A stretch of DNA of 64,000 bases from Marmoricola endophyticus (GTDB lineage Bacteria > Actinomycetota > Actinomycetes > Propionibacteriales > Nocardioidaceae): the NCBI RefSeq assembly GCF_014644415.1, contig NZ_BMKQ01000001.1, positions 2,741,217 through 2,805,216 of the forward strand, written 5' to 3'. The notes beneath the pieces were generated by a model, which did not search any database, was not told the origin of the DNA, and saw only the letters and a list, made by a program, of their open reading frames with translations. Below are positions 1 to 7,848 of the stretch, one piece after another. The position numbers and the translations under genes are program-made. The number at the start of each line of letters is the position of its first letter. Position 1 is the first letter of the stretch.

Positions 1-321
1 GATGTCGAGGAGGCTGCCGCGTCGCTCGGTGCGTCGCGGCTGACCACGTTTCGCCGGGTGATCCTGCCCTCGCTGGTCCCGGCGATCGCCGCCGGTGCGG
101 CGCTGGCCTTCGCCCGCGGGATCAGCGAGTACGGCTCCCTCGTCCTGCTCTCCGGCAACCTGCCCAATCGCACCGAGGTCGCCTCGGTGCGGGTCTTCAC
201 CTACCTCGAGAACGGCCAGAAGGGGCAGGCCTCGGCGATCGCGGCCGTGCTCCTGGTCGTCTCGCTGGTCGTGATCGTGTCCCTGGACCTGATCCAGCGA
301 CGGGTGGCGCGCCGTGGCTAG
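1..321 (+). CDS. cysT: Sulfate ABC transporter permease CysT (3' part)
   Basis: This is the C-terminal 106 residues of an inner-membrane permease; the start lies before the window. It opens with the permease EAA loop (E-A-A near residue 4, then G, then the I-L-P triplet near residue 21), which docks on the ATPase, followed by hydrophobic segments and the short basic tail typical of CysT/CysU. The next gene starts inside it (8-nt overlap at 314-321) and encodes CysW, then CysA, so the set is the sulfate/thiosulfate importer. The periplasmic-type binding protein gene is expected upstream, outside the window. Confidence 0.88.
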   Translation, partial: DVEEAAASLGASRLTTFRRVILPSLVPAIAAGAALAFARGISEYGSLVLLSGNLPNRTEVASVRVFTYLENGQKGQASAIAAVLLVVSLVVIVSLDLIQRRVARRG

Positions 322-1147
322 GGCGCAGGCCCCGCTCACCCGCGACCCGGCGCCGGTGCGCTGGGGGCTGAGGGTCGTCGCGGTGGTGTACGTCGTCCTG
401 CTGGTCGCGTGGCCGACGTACCTCGTCTTCGAGAACGCGCTCAAGCCCGGCCTCGGAGCGATGCTGGACGGACTGCGCGACCCCGACGTCGCGCACGCGA
501 TCGACCTGACGGTGACGATCACGGTGTACGCCGTACTGATCAACCTGGCCTTCGGCCTGACCGTCTCGCTGCTGCTCGTCCGCTACGACTTCCCCGGTAA
601 GCGGCTGCTCTCCGCGCTCCTGGACGTGCCGCTGTCGGTCTCGCCCGTCGTGGTCGGCCTCGCGCTGGTGCTGGTCTACAACGGCCAGGACGGCTGGTTC
701 GGACCGACGCTGGAGAGGCTCGGCTACCAGGTGATCTTCTCGACCCCCGGCATCGTGATGGCCACCGTCTTCGTCGCGCTGCCGCTGGTGATCCGCGAGA
801 TCGTGCCGGTGCTGGAGGAGATCGGCGACGAGCAGGAGCAGGCCGCCCGCAGTCTCGGCGCCAACGGGGTGCAGACCTTCTGGCGCGTCACCCTGCCGGG
901 CATCAAGTGGGCGGTGGTGTACGGCGTCGTCCTCGCGCTGGCCCGTTCCATCGGCGAGTTCGGCGCCGTCAAGATCGTCTCGGGCAACGTCGTCGGCCAG
1001 TCGCAGACCGCGACGCTGGTCGTCGAGGAGACCTACCAGAACTTCCAGCAGCAGACGTCGTACGCCGTCTCGGCCCTCCTCGCCCTGGTGGCGATGGTGA
1101 GCCTGGTCGTCGTCGCCGTGCTGAGGCCCAAGGAGCACAAGTCATGA
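314..1147 (+). CDS. cysW: Sulfate ABC transporter permease CysW
   Basis: A 277-residue membrane permease, second half of the CysT/CysW heterodimer that passes sulfate or thiosulfate to the cytoplasm. About six hydrophobic segments are visible from residue 18 to the end. The EAA loop lies near residues 173-193 (E-Q-A-A-R-S-L-G-A, then the L-P-G-I of the coupling helix). The GTG start at 314 overlaps cysT by 8 nt, indicating translational coupling. The stop at 1145-1147 overlaps the next start codon as ATGA. CysT and CysW share this fold; the assignment to CysW rests on order and on the overall sequence pattern. Confidence 0.9.
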   Translation: MARAQAPLTRDPAPVRWGLRVVAVVYVVLLVAWPTYLVFENALKPGLGAMLDGLRDPDVAHAIDLTVTITVYAVLINLAFGLTVSLLLVRYDFPGKRLLSALLDVPLSVSPVVVGLALVLVYNGQDGWFGPTLERLGYQVIFSTPGIVMATVFVALPLVIREIVPVLEEIGDEQEQAARSLGANGVQTFWRVTLPGIKWAVVYGVVLALARSIGEFGAVKIVSGNVVGQSQTATLVVEETYQNFQQQTSYAVSALLALVAMVSLVVVAVLRPKEHKS

Positions 1148-1254
1148 ACACGCCAACGATCCCGCTCGCCCCGCTCGCGCTTCGTCGGGGACGCCGCACG
1201 AACACATCGACGAACCACTCGCTTCGCCCGCGCTTCGCCGGGGACCCCGCATGA
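1144..1254 (+). CDS. 36-codon ORF between cysW and cysA
   Basis: A short reading frame whose ATG overlaps the cysW stop (ATGA at 1144-1147) and whose TGA overlaps the cysA start (ATGA at 1251-1254), so ribosomes could pass cysW, this ORF and cysA without leaving the mRNA. The 36-residue product is rich in Arg, Pro, Thr and Leu and matches no family I recognise. Its DNA holds two copies of a 21-nt sequence (1178-1198 and 1231-1251). It may be a translated linker created by a small repeat insertion rather than a functional peptide. Confidence 0.35.
   Translation: MNTPTIPLAPLALRRGRRTNTSTNHSLRPRFAGDPA
1178..1251 (+). repeat. Imperfect 21-nt direct repeat upstream of cysA
   Basis: Positions 1178-1198 and 1231-1251 share 19 of 21 bases (CGCTTCGYCGGGGACSCCGCA, 21st base included at 1198/1251). 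The second copy ends on the A of the cysA ATG. Similar CGCTTCG/GGGGACCCC strings occur in the 223-bp elements of this window, so this looks like a short dispersed sequence trapped inside the operon. Confidence 0.6.
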
Positions 1255-2222
1255 GCATCCACGTCGACGGCGTGAGCAAGCGCTTCGGGGACTTCGTCGC
1301 CCTCGACGACGTCAGTGTCGACCTGCCCACCGGCCAGCTCACGGCGCTGCTCGGGCCCAGCGGCGGGGGCAAGTCGACGCTGCTGCGCATCATCGCCGGC
1401 CTGGAGACCGCCGACACCGGCACCGTGACCATCGAGGGCCGCGAGGCCACGCACCTGCCCCCGCAGAAGCGCAACGTCGGCTTCGTCTTCCAGCACTACG
1501 CCGCCTTCAAGCACATGAGCGTGGCCAAGAACGTCGCCTTCGGCCTCGAGATCCGCCACCGCCCGAAGACCGAGGTGAAGAAGCGGGTCGCCGAGCTGCT
1601 CGAGCTGGTCCACCTCGACCAGTTCGCGCACCGGCTGCCCTCCCAGCTCTCCGGCGGGCAGCGGCAGCGGATGGCACTGGCCCGGGCGCTCGCCGTCGAG
1701 CCGTCGGTGCTGCTGCTCGACGAGCCCTTCGGCGCGCTCGACGCGAAGGTACGCAAGGAGCTGCGCGAGTGGCTGCGCCGGCTGCACGACGAGGTGCACG
1801 TGACCTCGGTGTTCGTCACCCACGACCAGGAGGAGGCCCTCGAGGTCGCCGACGAGATCGTGGTGATCAACGAGGGCCGGGTCGAGCAGGTCGGCACCCC
1901 CGACCAGCTGTACGACGCCCCGGCCACCGACTTCGTGATGGGCTTCCTCGGCCCGGTCACCCGGCTCGGCGGGGCCCAGGTGCGTCCGCACGACATCGAG
2001 GTGAGCACCGACCCGGGGCAGCCGGGAGCCGTGCCGGGACGCGTCGTACGCCTCCTGCGGGTCGGCTTCGAGGTACGACTCTGGGTGGAGACGGCGCCCA
2101 GCGAGGAGCCGGTCTCGGTCACCGTGACCCGCGCCCACCAGCGGCAGCTCGCCCTCGGCGAGGGCAGCGCGGTCTGGCTCTCGCCGACGTCCGACGCGAC
2201 CCGGGTCGACGCAGTGGTCTGA
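1251..2222 (+). CDS. cysA: Sulfate ABC transporter ATPase CysA
   Basis: The cytoplasmic ATPase of the sulfate/thiosulfate importer, 323 residues. Visible motifs are Walker [10 protein letters not shown] (35-43), signature LSGGQRQRM (133-141), Walker B VLLLDEP (153-159), the D-loop after it and the switch histidine (H191). Residues from about 230 form a short TOBE-like regulatory domain, as in CysA/MalK-type importers. The ATG overlaps the TGA of the preceding 36-codon ORF. No CymR- or CysR-type site could be identified. The gene ends against a strong hairpin at 2294-2333. Confidence 0.92.
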   Translation: MSIHVDGVSKRFGDFVALDDVSVDLPTGQLTALLGPSGGGKSTLLRIIAGLETADTGTVTIEGREATHLPPQKRNVGFVFQHYAAFKHMSVAKNVAFGLEIRHRPKTEVKKRVAELLELVHLDQFAHRLPSQLSGGQRQRMALARALAVEPSVLLLDEPFGALDAKVRKELREWLRRLHDEVHVTSVFVTHDQEEALEVADEIVVINEGRVEQVGTPDQLYDAPATDFVMGFLGPVTRLGGAQVRPHDIEVSTDPGQPGAVPGRVVRLLRVGFEVRLWVETAPSEEPVSVTVTRAHQRQLALGEGSAVWLSPTSDATRVDAVV

Positions 2223-2293
2223 GGAGGGCCGCGGTGGCTCGCGGCTGCAGGTTCCCCACGGTATGCAGACGAGTTCGCAGGCCCCACGACGAA

Positions 2294-2333
2294 CCCGCAC
2301 CTCCCACGACGGGTACGCCGTGGGAGGTGCGGG
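2294..2333. terminator. Hairpin between convergent cysA and yajQ
   Basis: A perfect 15-bp inverted repeat: arm cccgcacctcccacg (2294-2308), 10-nt loop, complementary arm 2319-2333. It sits between two genes that converge on it and has no clear T-run on either side. It is the best candidate in the 236-bp gap for a bidirectional transcription stop. Flanking short strings (ggtacgccg, gtacccg) repeat around it and could lengthen the structure. Confidence 0.65.
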
Positions 2334-2458
2334 TACGCCGTGGGGAGCAGTGCGGCGTACCCGACGTGCCGTTGGCCTCCCGGCGCATCGTGAGGGACCC
2401 GCTCCTGCGGCGACACCCCGACCGTGAGGACAGCAGGGCATACACCCCGGCGCCGACG

Positions 2459-2950
2459 TCAGCGGTAGTTGGTGAACTGCACCGCGAAGTCGTAGTCCTG
2501 TGCCTTGACCAGCTGCTGCACGGCCTGCAGGTCGTCGCGCTTCTTGGAGCTGACCCGGAGCTCGTCGCCCTGGACCTGGGCCTTGACCCCCTTGGGGCCC
2601 TCGTCGCGGATCAGCTTCCCGATCTTCTTGGCGTCCTCGGAGGTGATGCCCTCCTTCAGCGCCACCGTGATCTTGGACTGCTGGCCCGACGGGCGCGGCT
2701 CGGAGGCGTCGAGGATCTTCAGCGACTGCTGCCGCTTGACCAGCTTCTCCTTGAAGACCTCGAGCACCGCAGTCGCCCGGTCGTCGGCGTTCGCGCTGAT
2801 CTCCACGGCCGCCTCGCCGGCCCACTCGATGCTGGCCCCGGTCCCCTTGAAGTCGAAGCGCTGGGTGACCTCGCGGGCCGCCTGGCTCAGCGCGTTGTCG
2901 ACCTCCTGGCGGTCGAGCTTGGAGACGATGTCGAAGGAGGAGTCGGCCAC
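2459..2950 (-). CDS. yajQ: YajQ-family nucleotide-binding protein
   Basis: A 163-residue soluble protein of the YajQ (DUF520) family. It opens with the family signature S-F-D-I-V-S-K and ends with F-A-V-Q-F-T-N-Y-R, and contains the conserved R-F-D-F-K-G-T stretch near residues 31-37. Family members bind nucleotides and tRNA; some proteobacterial homologues bind cyclic di-GMP, but that is not shown for actinobacteria. GTG is the only start that keeps the N-terminal signature. Monocistronic, convergent with cysA. Confidence 0.9.
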   Translation of the reverse strand: MADSSFDIVSKLDRQEVDNALSQAAREVTQRFDFKGTGASIEWAGEAAVEISANADDRATAVLEVFKEKLVKRQQSLKILDASEPRPSGQQSKITVALKEGITSEDAKKIGKLIRDEGPKGVKAQVQGDELRVSSKKRDDLQAVQQLVKAQDYDFAVQFTNYR

Positions 2951-3070
2951 GAGAGGGGCTGCCTTTCCGATTTATCGGGGACCAGGGGTCTGCGCTAGAG
3001 TCGCTCGCGCGCTGGCCACTGTAGTGGCGTCGCGCACCCGGCAGGTTGGCACCTGCCACCGAGTCGTCAG

Positions 3071-3096
3071 AGGCCGGGCCCGGACGGGCCCGGCCT
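3071..3096 (+). terminator. Strong GC hairpin, possible terminator
   Basis: Perfect 11-bp stem (aggccgggccc / gggcccggcct) with a 4-nt loop, followed by TCGTCGTC. It resembles intrinsic terminators of high-GC actinobacteria. There is no protein-coding gene directly before it on the + strand, so it either ends an unannotated small RNA or insulates the downstream gene. Confidence 0.5.
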
Positions 3097-3186
3097 TCGT
3101 CGTCCCCGACGACTGACGCGGGGTGCGCTCACCGCTCGGACGCCTATCTGCGGGAGAGCGAGATCACCCTGTCCGAGCTTGGTCCT

Positions 3187-3217
3187 GTCATGAGTCATGC
3201 GAGAGAATGCTCATGAC
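3187..3217. promoter_or_regulatory. Spaced palindrome upstream of the 58-aa gene
   Basis: GTCATGAG (3187-3194) and CTCATGAC (3210-3217) are perfect inverted repeats separated by 15 nt, about 43 nt before the ATG at 3260. The spacing and position suit a dimeric repressor or activator site. No regulator gene is adjacent, so the protein that would bind is unknown. Confidence 0.4.
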
Positions 3218-3259
3218 GGCGGAAACGGTCCGCCCGGCCCCTCGAAGGAGTGATCGCTC

Positions 3260-3436
3260 ATGACGACCAAGCCCCCCTACGACCTGCTGTCGGTTCGCGC
3301 GCAGACCAGCGTCGGATCCCGTGAGTGGGTCCTCCGCGCCGGTCGCGGGGTGCGTACGGCGATGCGCGACGCCGCTGCCGCCAACCGCCGGATGGCCGAG
3401 CTGCGCACCAGCATCGACCACGTCACCCCGTTCTGA
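3260..3436 (+). CDS. Small hypothetical protein, 58 aa
   Basis: An ATG preceded by a strong ribosome-binding site (GAAGGAG at 3244-3250) opens a 58-residue frame ending at TGA 3434-3436, and a 17-bp-stem terminator follows 11 nt later. The product starts M-T-T-K-P-P-Y-D and is basic in the middle (R-A-G-R-G-V-R-T near 31-38), with an alanine/arginine stretch and the C-terminus D-H-V-T-P-F. No signal peptide or membrane segment is visible and I do not recognise the family. The complete expression unit (palindrome, RBS, terminator) argues that it is a real gene. Confidence 0.65.
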   Translation: MTTKPPYDLLSVRAQTSVGSREWVLRAGRGVRTAMRDAAAANRRMAELRTSIDHVTPF

Positions 3437-3446
3437 GCCACGCTCC

Positions 3447-3485
3447 ACGACGGCCCCCGACGCACCACGCGTCGGGGGCCGTCGT
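3447..3485 (+). terminator. Intrinsic terminator after the 58-aa gene
   Basis: A perfect 17-bp stem (arms 3447-3463 and 3469-3485) with a 5-nt loop (accac). It begins 11 nt after the stop codon. It lacks a long T-run, as is usual in this GC-rich DNA, but the stem is among the strongest in the window. Confidence 0.8.
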
Positions 3486-3495
3486 CGTGCGCCAC

Positions 3496-3501
3496 TAGTC
3501 T
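3496..3501 (+). promoter_or_regulatory. -10 box of tag (leaderless)
   Basis: TAGTCT lies 8 nt before the GTG at 3510. With no ribosome-binding site in front of that codon, transcription probably starts at or next to the start codon. The same arrangement recurs at many genes in this window. Confidence 0.45.
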
Positions 3502-3509
3502 CTCGACGC

Positions 3510-4103
3510 GTGAGCGAGGGGACCGGGCCGCTGGTCGGCGAGGACGGTGTCGCGCGCTGCCCGTGGGGCGGCGGGCCGGCGATGATCGCGTACCACGACA
3601 CCGAGTGGGGCGTGCCGCTGCACGGTGAGGACGCCTGGTTCGAGCGGCTGAGCCTCGAGGGCTTCCAGGCGGGCCTGTCGTGGCGGACGATCCTGGACAA
3701 GCGGCAGCGGTTCCGAGAGGTCTTCCACGGTTTCGTCGTCGACGAGGTCGCGGCGATGACCGACGCCGACCTGGAGCTGCTGATGGCCGACCCGGGGATC
3801 GTCCGCAACCGCGCCAAGGTCCTCGCCACGCGCGGCAACGCCCGGGCGACGCAGGCGCTGCGCGAGCGCGGCGGGCTCGGGGCGCTCCTCGCCTCGTACG
3901 CCCCGGAGGAGACGCCGCGGCCGGCCGTCGTCGAGGAGGTGCCGACGGTCTCCGAGGAGTCGACGGCGCTGTCCAAGGCGCTGCGCAGGCTCGGATTCTC
4001 GTTCGTCGGGCCGACGACGATGTACGCCCTGATGGAGGCCAGCGGACTGGTCGACACCCACCTGCTCGGCTGCCACCGGCGCGGCGTCCGCCACGCGACC
4101 TAG
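3510..4103 (+). CDS. tag: DNA-3-methyladenine glycosylase I
   Basis: A base-excision repair enzyme that removes 3-methyladenine from alkylated DNA, 197 residues. The N-terminal R-C-P-W and A-Y-H-D-T-E-W-G strings and the C-terminal T-H-L-L-G-C-H-R string give the family's zinc site: C17, H29, H184, C188. The helix-hairpin-helix-like G-F-Q-A-G-L-S-W segment follows near residue 50. GTG 3510 is chosen because it leaves the short N-terminus usual for Tag and follows a TAGTCT box. The stop codon coincides with the left edge of a 223-bp repeat. Confidence 0.93.
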   Translation: MSEGTGPLVGEDGVARCPWGGGPAMIAYHDTEWGVPLHGEDAWFERLSLEGFQAGLSWRTILDKRQRFREVFHGFVVDEVAAMTDADLELLMADPGIVRNRAKVLATRGNARATQALRERGGLGALLASYAPEETPRPAVVEEVPTVSEESTALSKALRRLGFSFVGPTTMYALMEASGLVDTHLLGCHRRGVRHAT

Positions 4104-4323
4104 GCCCTGTCTCTCAATTCGTGGCCTGCTGCCCGCCGCTCATCACGCACGCTGGCTGCGTTGCGGAAGCTCGACGGGCCGCCGGCCCGCCGTCGCTCCC
4201 GCGCCAAGCCACCACCCCACGAGACCGCTCGCTGCGCTCGCGCTCCCGCAGGGACCCCGGAGCTGCCATCGCACGCGCTCGACGACGTTCAGCGGACGGC
4301 CAGAATCGAGAGACATGCCTTAG
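4101..4323. repeat. 223-bp MITE-like element, copy 1
   Basis: A noncoding element that fills the entire gap between convergent tag and the MFS gene and touches both stop codons. Its ends are inverted: left ggccctgtctctcaattc, right gaatcgagagacatgcc, with TA at both outer edges. A second copy of the same length lies at 14066-14288 and differs at only scattered positions. It has no transposase. The TA edges would suit a TA-targeting (IS630/mariner-like) mobiliser, which is inference. Confidence 0.8.
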
Positions 4324-6164
4324 CCCTCGCGCTCGTGCCGGCCGTGCTCCTCGGGCAGGTGCGGCGGGCCGTCCTTGCGGTGGTGTCCGCCGACGGTCGC
4401 CTCGAGCTCGCCCGCCTCCTCGGTCACCGGGGAGCCGGCGGCCTCGCCCGCGGCGTACTCGACGCGCTCGCCCTCGGAGCCCTCGGCCGCGGCGCTCGCG
4501 GGCGCGCTCTCGCGCAGCTCGATCTTCGGCAGGAAGTTCAGCACGACGAACGCCACCGCCATGACGATCGCGCCACCGATCAGCACGGTGCCCATCGAGC
4601 TCGCGAAGCCGGCCTGGAAGGGGTGGGCGACCAGGTCGCTCATCTTGTTGATGATCGAGGAGTCGTCCTGCACCGAGGCGAACACCCCGTTGCTCGATCC
4701 GGGGTTCTGCAGGCCCTTGAGCACCTGGCCGTCGACGCCGGTCGTGGGGATCTGCCCGCTCCTGGCCGCGGCGATGATGTCGGGCCCCTCGGACTTGAAC
4801 GCCGAGGAGATGTTGCTGCCGACCGTGCTGAACAGCAGCGACAGGAACACCGCCACACCGAGCGCGCCACCGGTCTGCCGGAAGAAGGTCGCCGAGGCGG
4901 TGGCGACGCCGATCTCCTTCGGCGGGACGGCGTTCTGCACGATGATCGTGATCGGCTGCATGCACTGCCCGATGCCGAGACCCAGCAGCAGCATCCCCGC
5001 CATCACGAGGACGACGTTCGTGTCGGCGGTGAGGAACGAGAGCGCGCCCATCATGATCGCCGCCAGGCCGGAGCCGATGATCGGGAAGATCCGGATCGCA
5101 CCGGTGCGGCCGGTGATCTGACCGACCACGATGCCCGCGGTCATCATCCCGACCACCATCGGCAGCATGAACAGGCCGGCCTCCGTCGGGGAGGCGCCGT
5201 GGACGATCTGGAAGTACTGCGGCAGCACCGAGATCGCGCCGAACAGCCCGGCGCCGATCAGGACGCTGGCGATGATCGTGACGGTCGCCGCCCGCAGCCG
5301 GAAGAGCCGCAGCGGGATCAGCGCGTCGTCGCGCATCGCCCGCTCCACCAGGACGAAGCCGAGGATCCCCACGACACCGACGGCGTACGAGACCAGTGCC
5401 CGCGCCGAGCCCCAGCCCCACTCGCGACCCTGCTCGGCGACGATCAGCAGCGGGACGGTGGCGACGGCGATGAACAGCGCCCCCCACCAGTCGATGCGCA
5501 GGTTCGGCTTCCGGGTGACCGCCCTGAGGTGGAGGTTCTTGGTCACGACCGCCAGCGCAATGATCCCGATCGGGACGTTGACCAGGAAGACCCAGCGCCA
5601 GCCGGTGACGCCGAGGATGGAGGCCTGGCCGGCGAAGAGGCCGCCGATGACCGGGCCGAGCACGCTGGAGGTGGCGAACGTGGCCATGAAGTAGCCGGTG
5701 TAGCGGGCACGCTCGCGCGGCGACACGATGTCGCCGATGATCGCCAGGACCAGGGTGAACAGGCCACCGCCGCCGATGCCCTGGAGCGCCCGGGTGACGG
5801 CGAGCATGTACATCGAGCTGGCGAAGGTGCACGCGACCGAGCCGATGATGAAGATGCTGATCGCGAACAGGAAGAGCTTCTTGCGGCCGTAGAGGTCGCC
5901 GAGCTTGCCGTAGATCGGCGTCGTGATCGTGGTCGTGATGAGGTACGCCGTCGTCGCCCACGCCTGGAGCGACAGACCGTCGAGGTCGTCGGCGATCGTC
6001 CGGATCGCGGTGCTCACGATCGACTGGTCGAGCGCGGCGAGGAACATGCCCAGCATCAGGCCGGACAGGATCGTCAGGACCTGGCGGTGGGTGTAGCCGC
6101 TGGCGTTGACGTCGTCGTGGGTCGTACGACCGCCGGTCTCGGCGCGGGTGGCGGTGGTGGCCAT
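4320..6164 (-). CDS. DHA2-family MFS drug exporter
   Basis: A 614-residue membrane transporter of the EmrB/QacA (14-helix, DHA2) type that probably expels drugs or other hydrophobic compounds using the proton gradient. Visible are the helix-1 motif L-D-Q-S-I-V-S-T-A, the loop 2-3 motif G-K-L-G-D-L-Y-G-R-K, and the helix-5 G-P-V-I-G-G-L-F motif. A hydrophilic acidic tail of about 75 residues ending in a His/Glu-rich stretch follows the last helix. ATG 6164 has GGGAG seven bases upstream; longer in-frame starts lack this. A TTGCC/GGCAA palindrome lies upstream at 6224-6238. No regulator is adjacent. Confidence 0.85.
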   Translation of the reverse strand: MATTATRAETGGRTTHDDVNASGYTHRQVLTILSGLMLGMFLAALDQSIVSTAIRTIADDLDGLSLQAWATTAYLITTTITTPIYGKLGDLYGRKKLFLFAISIFIIGSVACTFASSMYMLAVTRALQGIGGGGLFTLVLAIIGDIVSPRERARYTGYFMATFATSSVLGPVIGGLFAGQASILGVTGWRWVFLVNVPIGIIALAVVTKNLHLRAVTRKPNLRIDWWGALFIAVATVPLLIVAEQGREWGWGSARALVSYAVGVVGILGFVLVERAMRDDALIPLRLFRLRAATVTIIASVLIGAGLFGAISVLPQYFQIVHGASPTEAGLFMLPMVVGMMTAGIVVGQITGRTGAIRIFPIIGSGLAAIMMGALSFLTADTNVVLVMAGMLLLGLGIGQCMQPITIIVQNAVPPKEIGVATASATFFRQTGGALGVAVFLSLLFSTVGSNISSAFKSEGPDIIAAARSGQIPTTGVDGQVLKGLQNPGSSNGVFASVQDDSSIINKMSDLVAHPFQAGFASSMGTVLIGGAIVMAVAFVVLNFLPKIELRESAPASAAAEGSEGERVEYAAGEAAGSPVTEEAGELEATVGGHHRKDGPPHLPEEHGRHEREG

Positions 6165-6223
6165 GGGAGCTCCCGGTGTGGCTGGTGGGCGGGCTGCTGG
6201 GCCGGTGGGCCCCCGACAGGCTA

Positions 6224-6238
6224 GTTGCCTCGGGCAAC
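6224..6238. promoter_or_regulatory. Palindrome upstream of the MFS gene
   Basis: GTTGCC-TCG-GGCAAC is a perfect 6-bp inverted repeat with a 3-nt centre, 60 nt before the exporter start. Short TTGCC/GGCAA palindromes of this size are typical of MarR-type operators in front of exporters. There is no marR gene in the window, so the regulator would act from elsewhere. Confidence 0.4.
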
Positions 6239-6395
6239 GAGTCGCACCGGATTTGGGGGTGAACCCCCTCACCCGTGGATGTGTTCCTCGCTCCGGTGCG
6301 CCCCCAGGGCGCCGAGCGCGCAGTTGGGGCACGTCGTACGACGCCGAGCGGGCGTTCTCGTCCGGGCCGTGTGCGTGAAGTGCCCGGTCGGCGCG

Positions 6396-7763
6396 CTAGA
6401 GCAGGGCCCCGGGGTTGAGGATGCCGGCCGGGTCCAGCGCCCGCTTCACCGTCAGGTTGAGGGCCATGACGTCCTCGCCGAGCTGGGCCGGCAGGGCGTC
6501 GCGCTTGGCGCGTCCGACACCGTGCTCGCCCGTGATCGTGCCGCCCAGGGAGATCGCCAGGGCCATCACGTCCTCGAACGCCCGGCGCGATCGCGCGACG
6601 GCGTCGGGGTCGTTCGCGTCGAAGACGATGAACGGGTGGCTGTTCCCGTCGCCCGCGTGGGCGACGACGGCGATCGTCGTCTCACGCTCGGCGGCGATCC
6701 GGGCCACCCCGCCGACGAGCTCGGGCAGCAGCGGCACCGGGACGCCGACGTCCTCGAGGAGTGCCGAGCCCTTGGTCTCCAGCGCCGTGAACGCGGCCCG
6801 GCGGGCGTCGACGAACATCTCCGACTCCTCGGGGTCGGTGGTCGCCAGCACCTCGGCGGCGCCGCTCGCCTCGCACACCTCGCCCATCGCCTCGATCTCG
6901 AGCCCGCGCGCGTCTCCCGGGGCGTCGGACTGGGCGATGAGGAACGCGCCGGCCTCGCGGTCGAGGCCACGCGGCTTGAGGTCCTCGACGGCGTTGATGG
7001 TGGCCGTGTCCATCAGCTCCAGCATCGAGGGACGCATCCGTCGCCGGATCTCCACCACGGCCCGGGCCGCCTCGGTCATCGAGGCGAACGTCGCCACCAT
7101 GGTCGCGAGCGGCCCCTGCGAGGGGACCAGCCGCAGGACCGCACGGGTGACGATGCCCAGCGTGCCCTCGCTGCCGACGTACAGCTTGAGCAGGGGCAGT
7201 CCCGCGACGTCCTTGACCCGCTTGCCGCCGAGGGTGACCAGCGTGCCGTCGGCGAGGACGACGTCGAGTCCCAGGACGTAGTCGGCGGTGACGCCGTACT
7301 TCACGCAGCACAGCCCGCCGGCGTTGGTCGCGATGTTGCCGCCGATGGAGCACATCTCGTACGACGCCGGGTCCGGCGGGTACCACAGGCCCTCGGCTGC
7401 GGCCGCCTGCTTGACCGCGGCGTTGAGCGCACCCGGCTCGACGACGGCGACGCCGGACGCGGCGTCGATCTCGATCGCCCGCATCCGCTCGAGCGAGACC
7501 ACGATCCCGCCGTCGACCGCGGAGGCGCCGCCCGACAGGCCGCTGCCCGCGCCGCGCGGGACGACCGGCACCCGGTGTGCGGCGGCCCAGCGCACGGCCG
7601 CCTGCACCTGCTCGGCGGACTCGGCCCGGACGACGGCGAGCGGGGTCCCCGCCGTCTCGTCGTGCGACCAGTCGAAGCGGTAGCCCTCCAGCGTCGCGGG
7701 CTCGGTGGTCAGCACGCCGGCCGGGAGCACCTCGGCGAGCGACGGCAGGTCCGGGGTGGTCAC
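6396..7763 (-). CDS. FAD-linked oxidase, GlcD/D-lactate dehydrogenase type
   Basis: A 455-residue flavoenzyme of the VAO/GlcD family, which oxidises alpha-hydroxy acids such as glycolate or D-lactate. The FAD-binding PP-loop reads V-P-R-G-A-G-S-G-L-S-G-G (69-79 region), the C-S-I-G-G-N-I-A-T-N-A-G-G stretch follows near 137-149, and the C-terminal G-E-H-G-V-G motif near 417-422 is the family's substrate/FAD signature. The length fits single-subunit GlcD-like enzymes; no iron-sulfur subunit is next to it. GTG 7763 is the only start that leaves the normal short leader. The substrate is not determined by sequence. Confidence 0.85.
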   Translation of the reverse strand: MTTPDLPSLAEVLPAGVLTTEPATLEGYRFDWSHDETAGTPLAVVRAESAEQVQAAVRWAAAHRVPVVPRGAGSGLSGGASAVDGGIVVSLERMRAIEIDAASGVAVVEPGALNAAVKQAAAAEGLWYPPDPASYEMCSIGGNIATNAGGLCCVKYGVTADYVLGLDVVLADGTLVTLGGKRVKDVAGLPLLKLYVGSEGTLGIVTRAVLRLVPSQGPLATMVATFASMTEAARAVVEIRRRMRPSMLELMDTATINAVEDLKPRGLDREAGAFLIAQSDAPGDARGLEIEAMGEVCEASGAAEVLATTDPEESEMFVDARRAAFTALETKGSALLEDVGVPVPLLPELVGGVARIAAERETTIAVVAHAGDGNSHPFIVFDANDPDAVARSRRAFEDVMALAISLGGTITGEHGVGRAKRDALPAQLGEDVMALNLTVKRALDPAGILNPGALL

Positions 7764-7798
7764 GACTCACACCCAACCACGCCGGCCGACACGGGCGG

Positions 7799-7848
7799 AG
7801 GTCTCGACGTCCTCCCTCGCTGGCGCTCGGTCGGGCTCGACCACCTCG
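7799..7848 (-). repeat. Dispersed GGTGGTCGAG...GTCGAGACC element
   Basis: Read on the minus strand this is nearly identical, over about 48 bp, to the copy at 31721-31768 (one visible mismatch). Other diverged members lie at 16736-16860, 37336-37441 and 61014-61075. All are intergenic. Confidence 0.7.

Larger units (their letters stand above)
2951..3259. other. 309-bp gap with hairpins and a palindrome
   Basis: No coding region is apparent between divergent yajQ and the small gene at 3260. It holds a TAGAGT box at 2996-3001, a 7-bp hairpin (3040-3057, ggcaggt/acctgcc), a strong 11-bp GC hairpin (3071-3096) and an 8-bp spaced palindrome (3187-3217). The first three in that order would suit a short untranslated transcript on the + strand of roughly 90 nt, but this is inference. 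I could not fold the region into a tRNA. Confidence 0.4.

Noticed and set aside
2459-2950. YajQ as a cyclic di-GMP effector
   Set aside because: That role is reported for some proteobacterial homologues; nothing in this sequence or context supports it here.
2990-3070. Possible tRNA between yajQ and the small gene
   Set aside because: No cloverleaf, anticodon stem or T-loop sequence could be placed; only two hairpins are present.
4101-4323. Short frames inside the 223-bp element as a gene
   Set aside because: They run through into flanking genes in the wrong strand or frame, have no RBS, and differ between the two copies only by neutral scatter.
4161-6224. Very long open frames opposite the MFS gene and elsewhere (for example 687 codons at 4161-6224)
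   Set aside because: They lie antisense to clear genes, have Arg/Asp/Gly/Pro-rich low-complexity products and no motifs. GC-rich third positions produce such shadows.
6165-6332. Longer start for the MFS exporter at 6332
   Set aside because: The added 56 residues are Arg/Pro/Gly-rich, lie over the palindrome, and precede a good RBS for ATG 6164.
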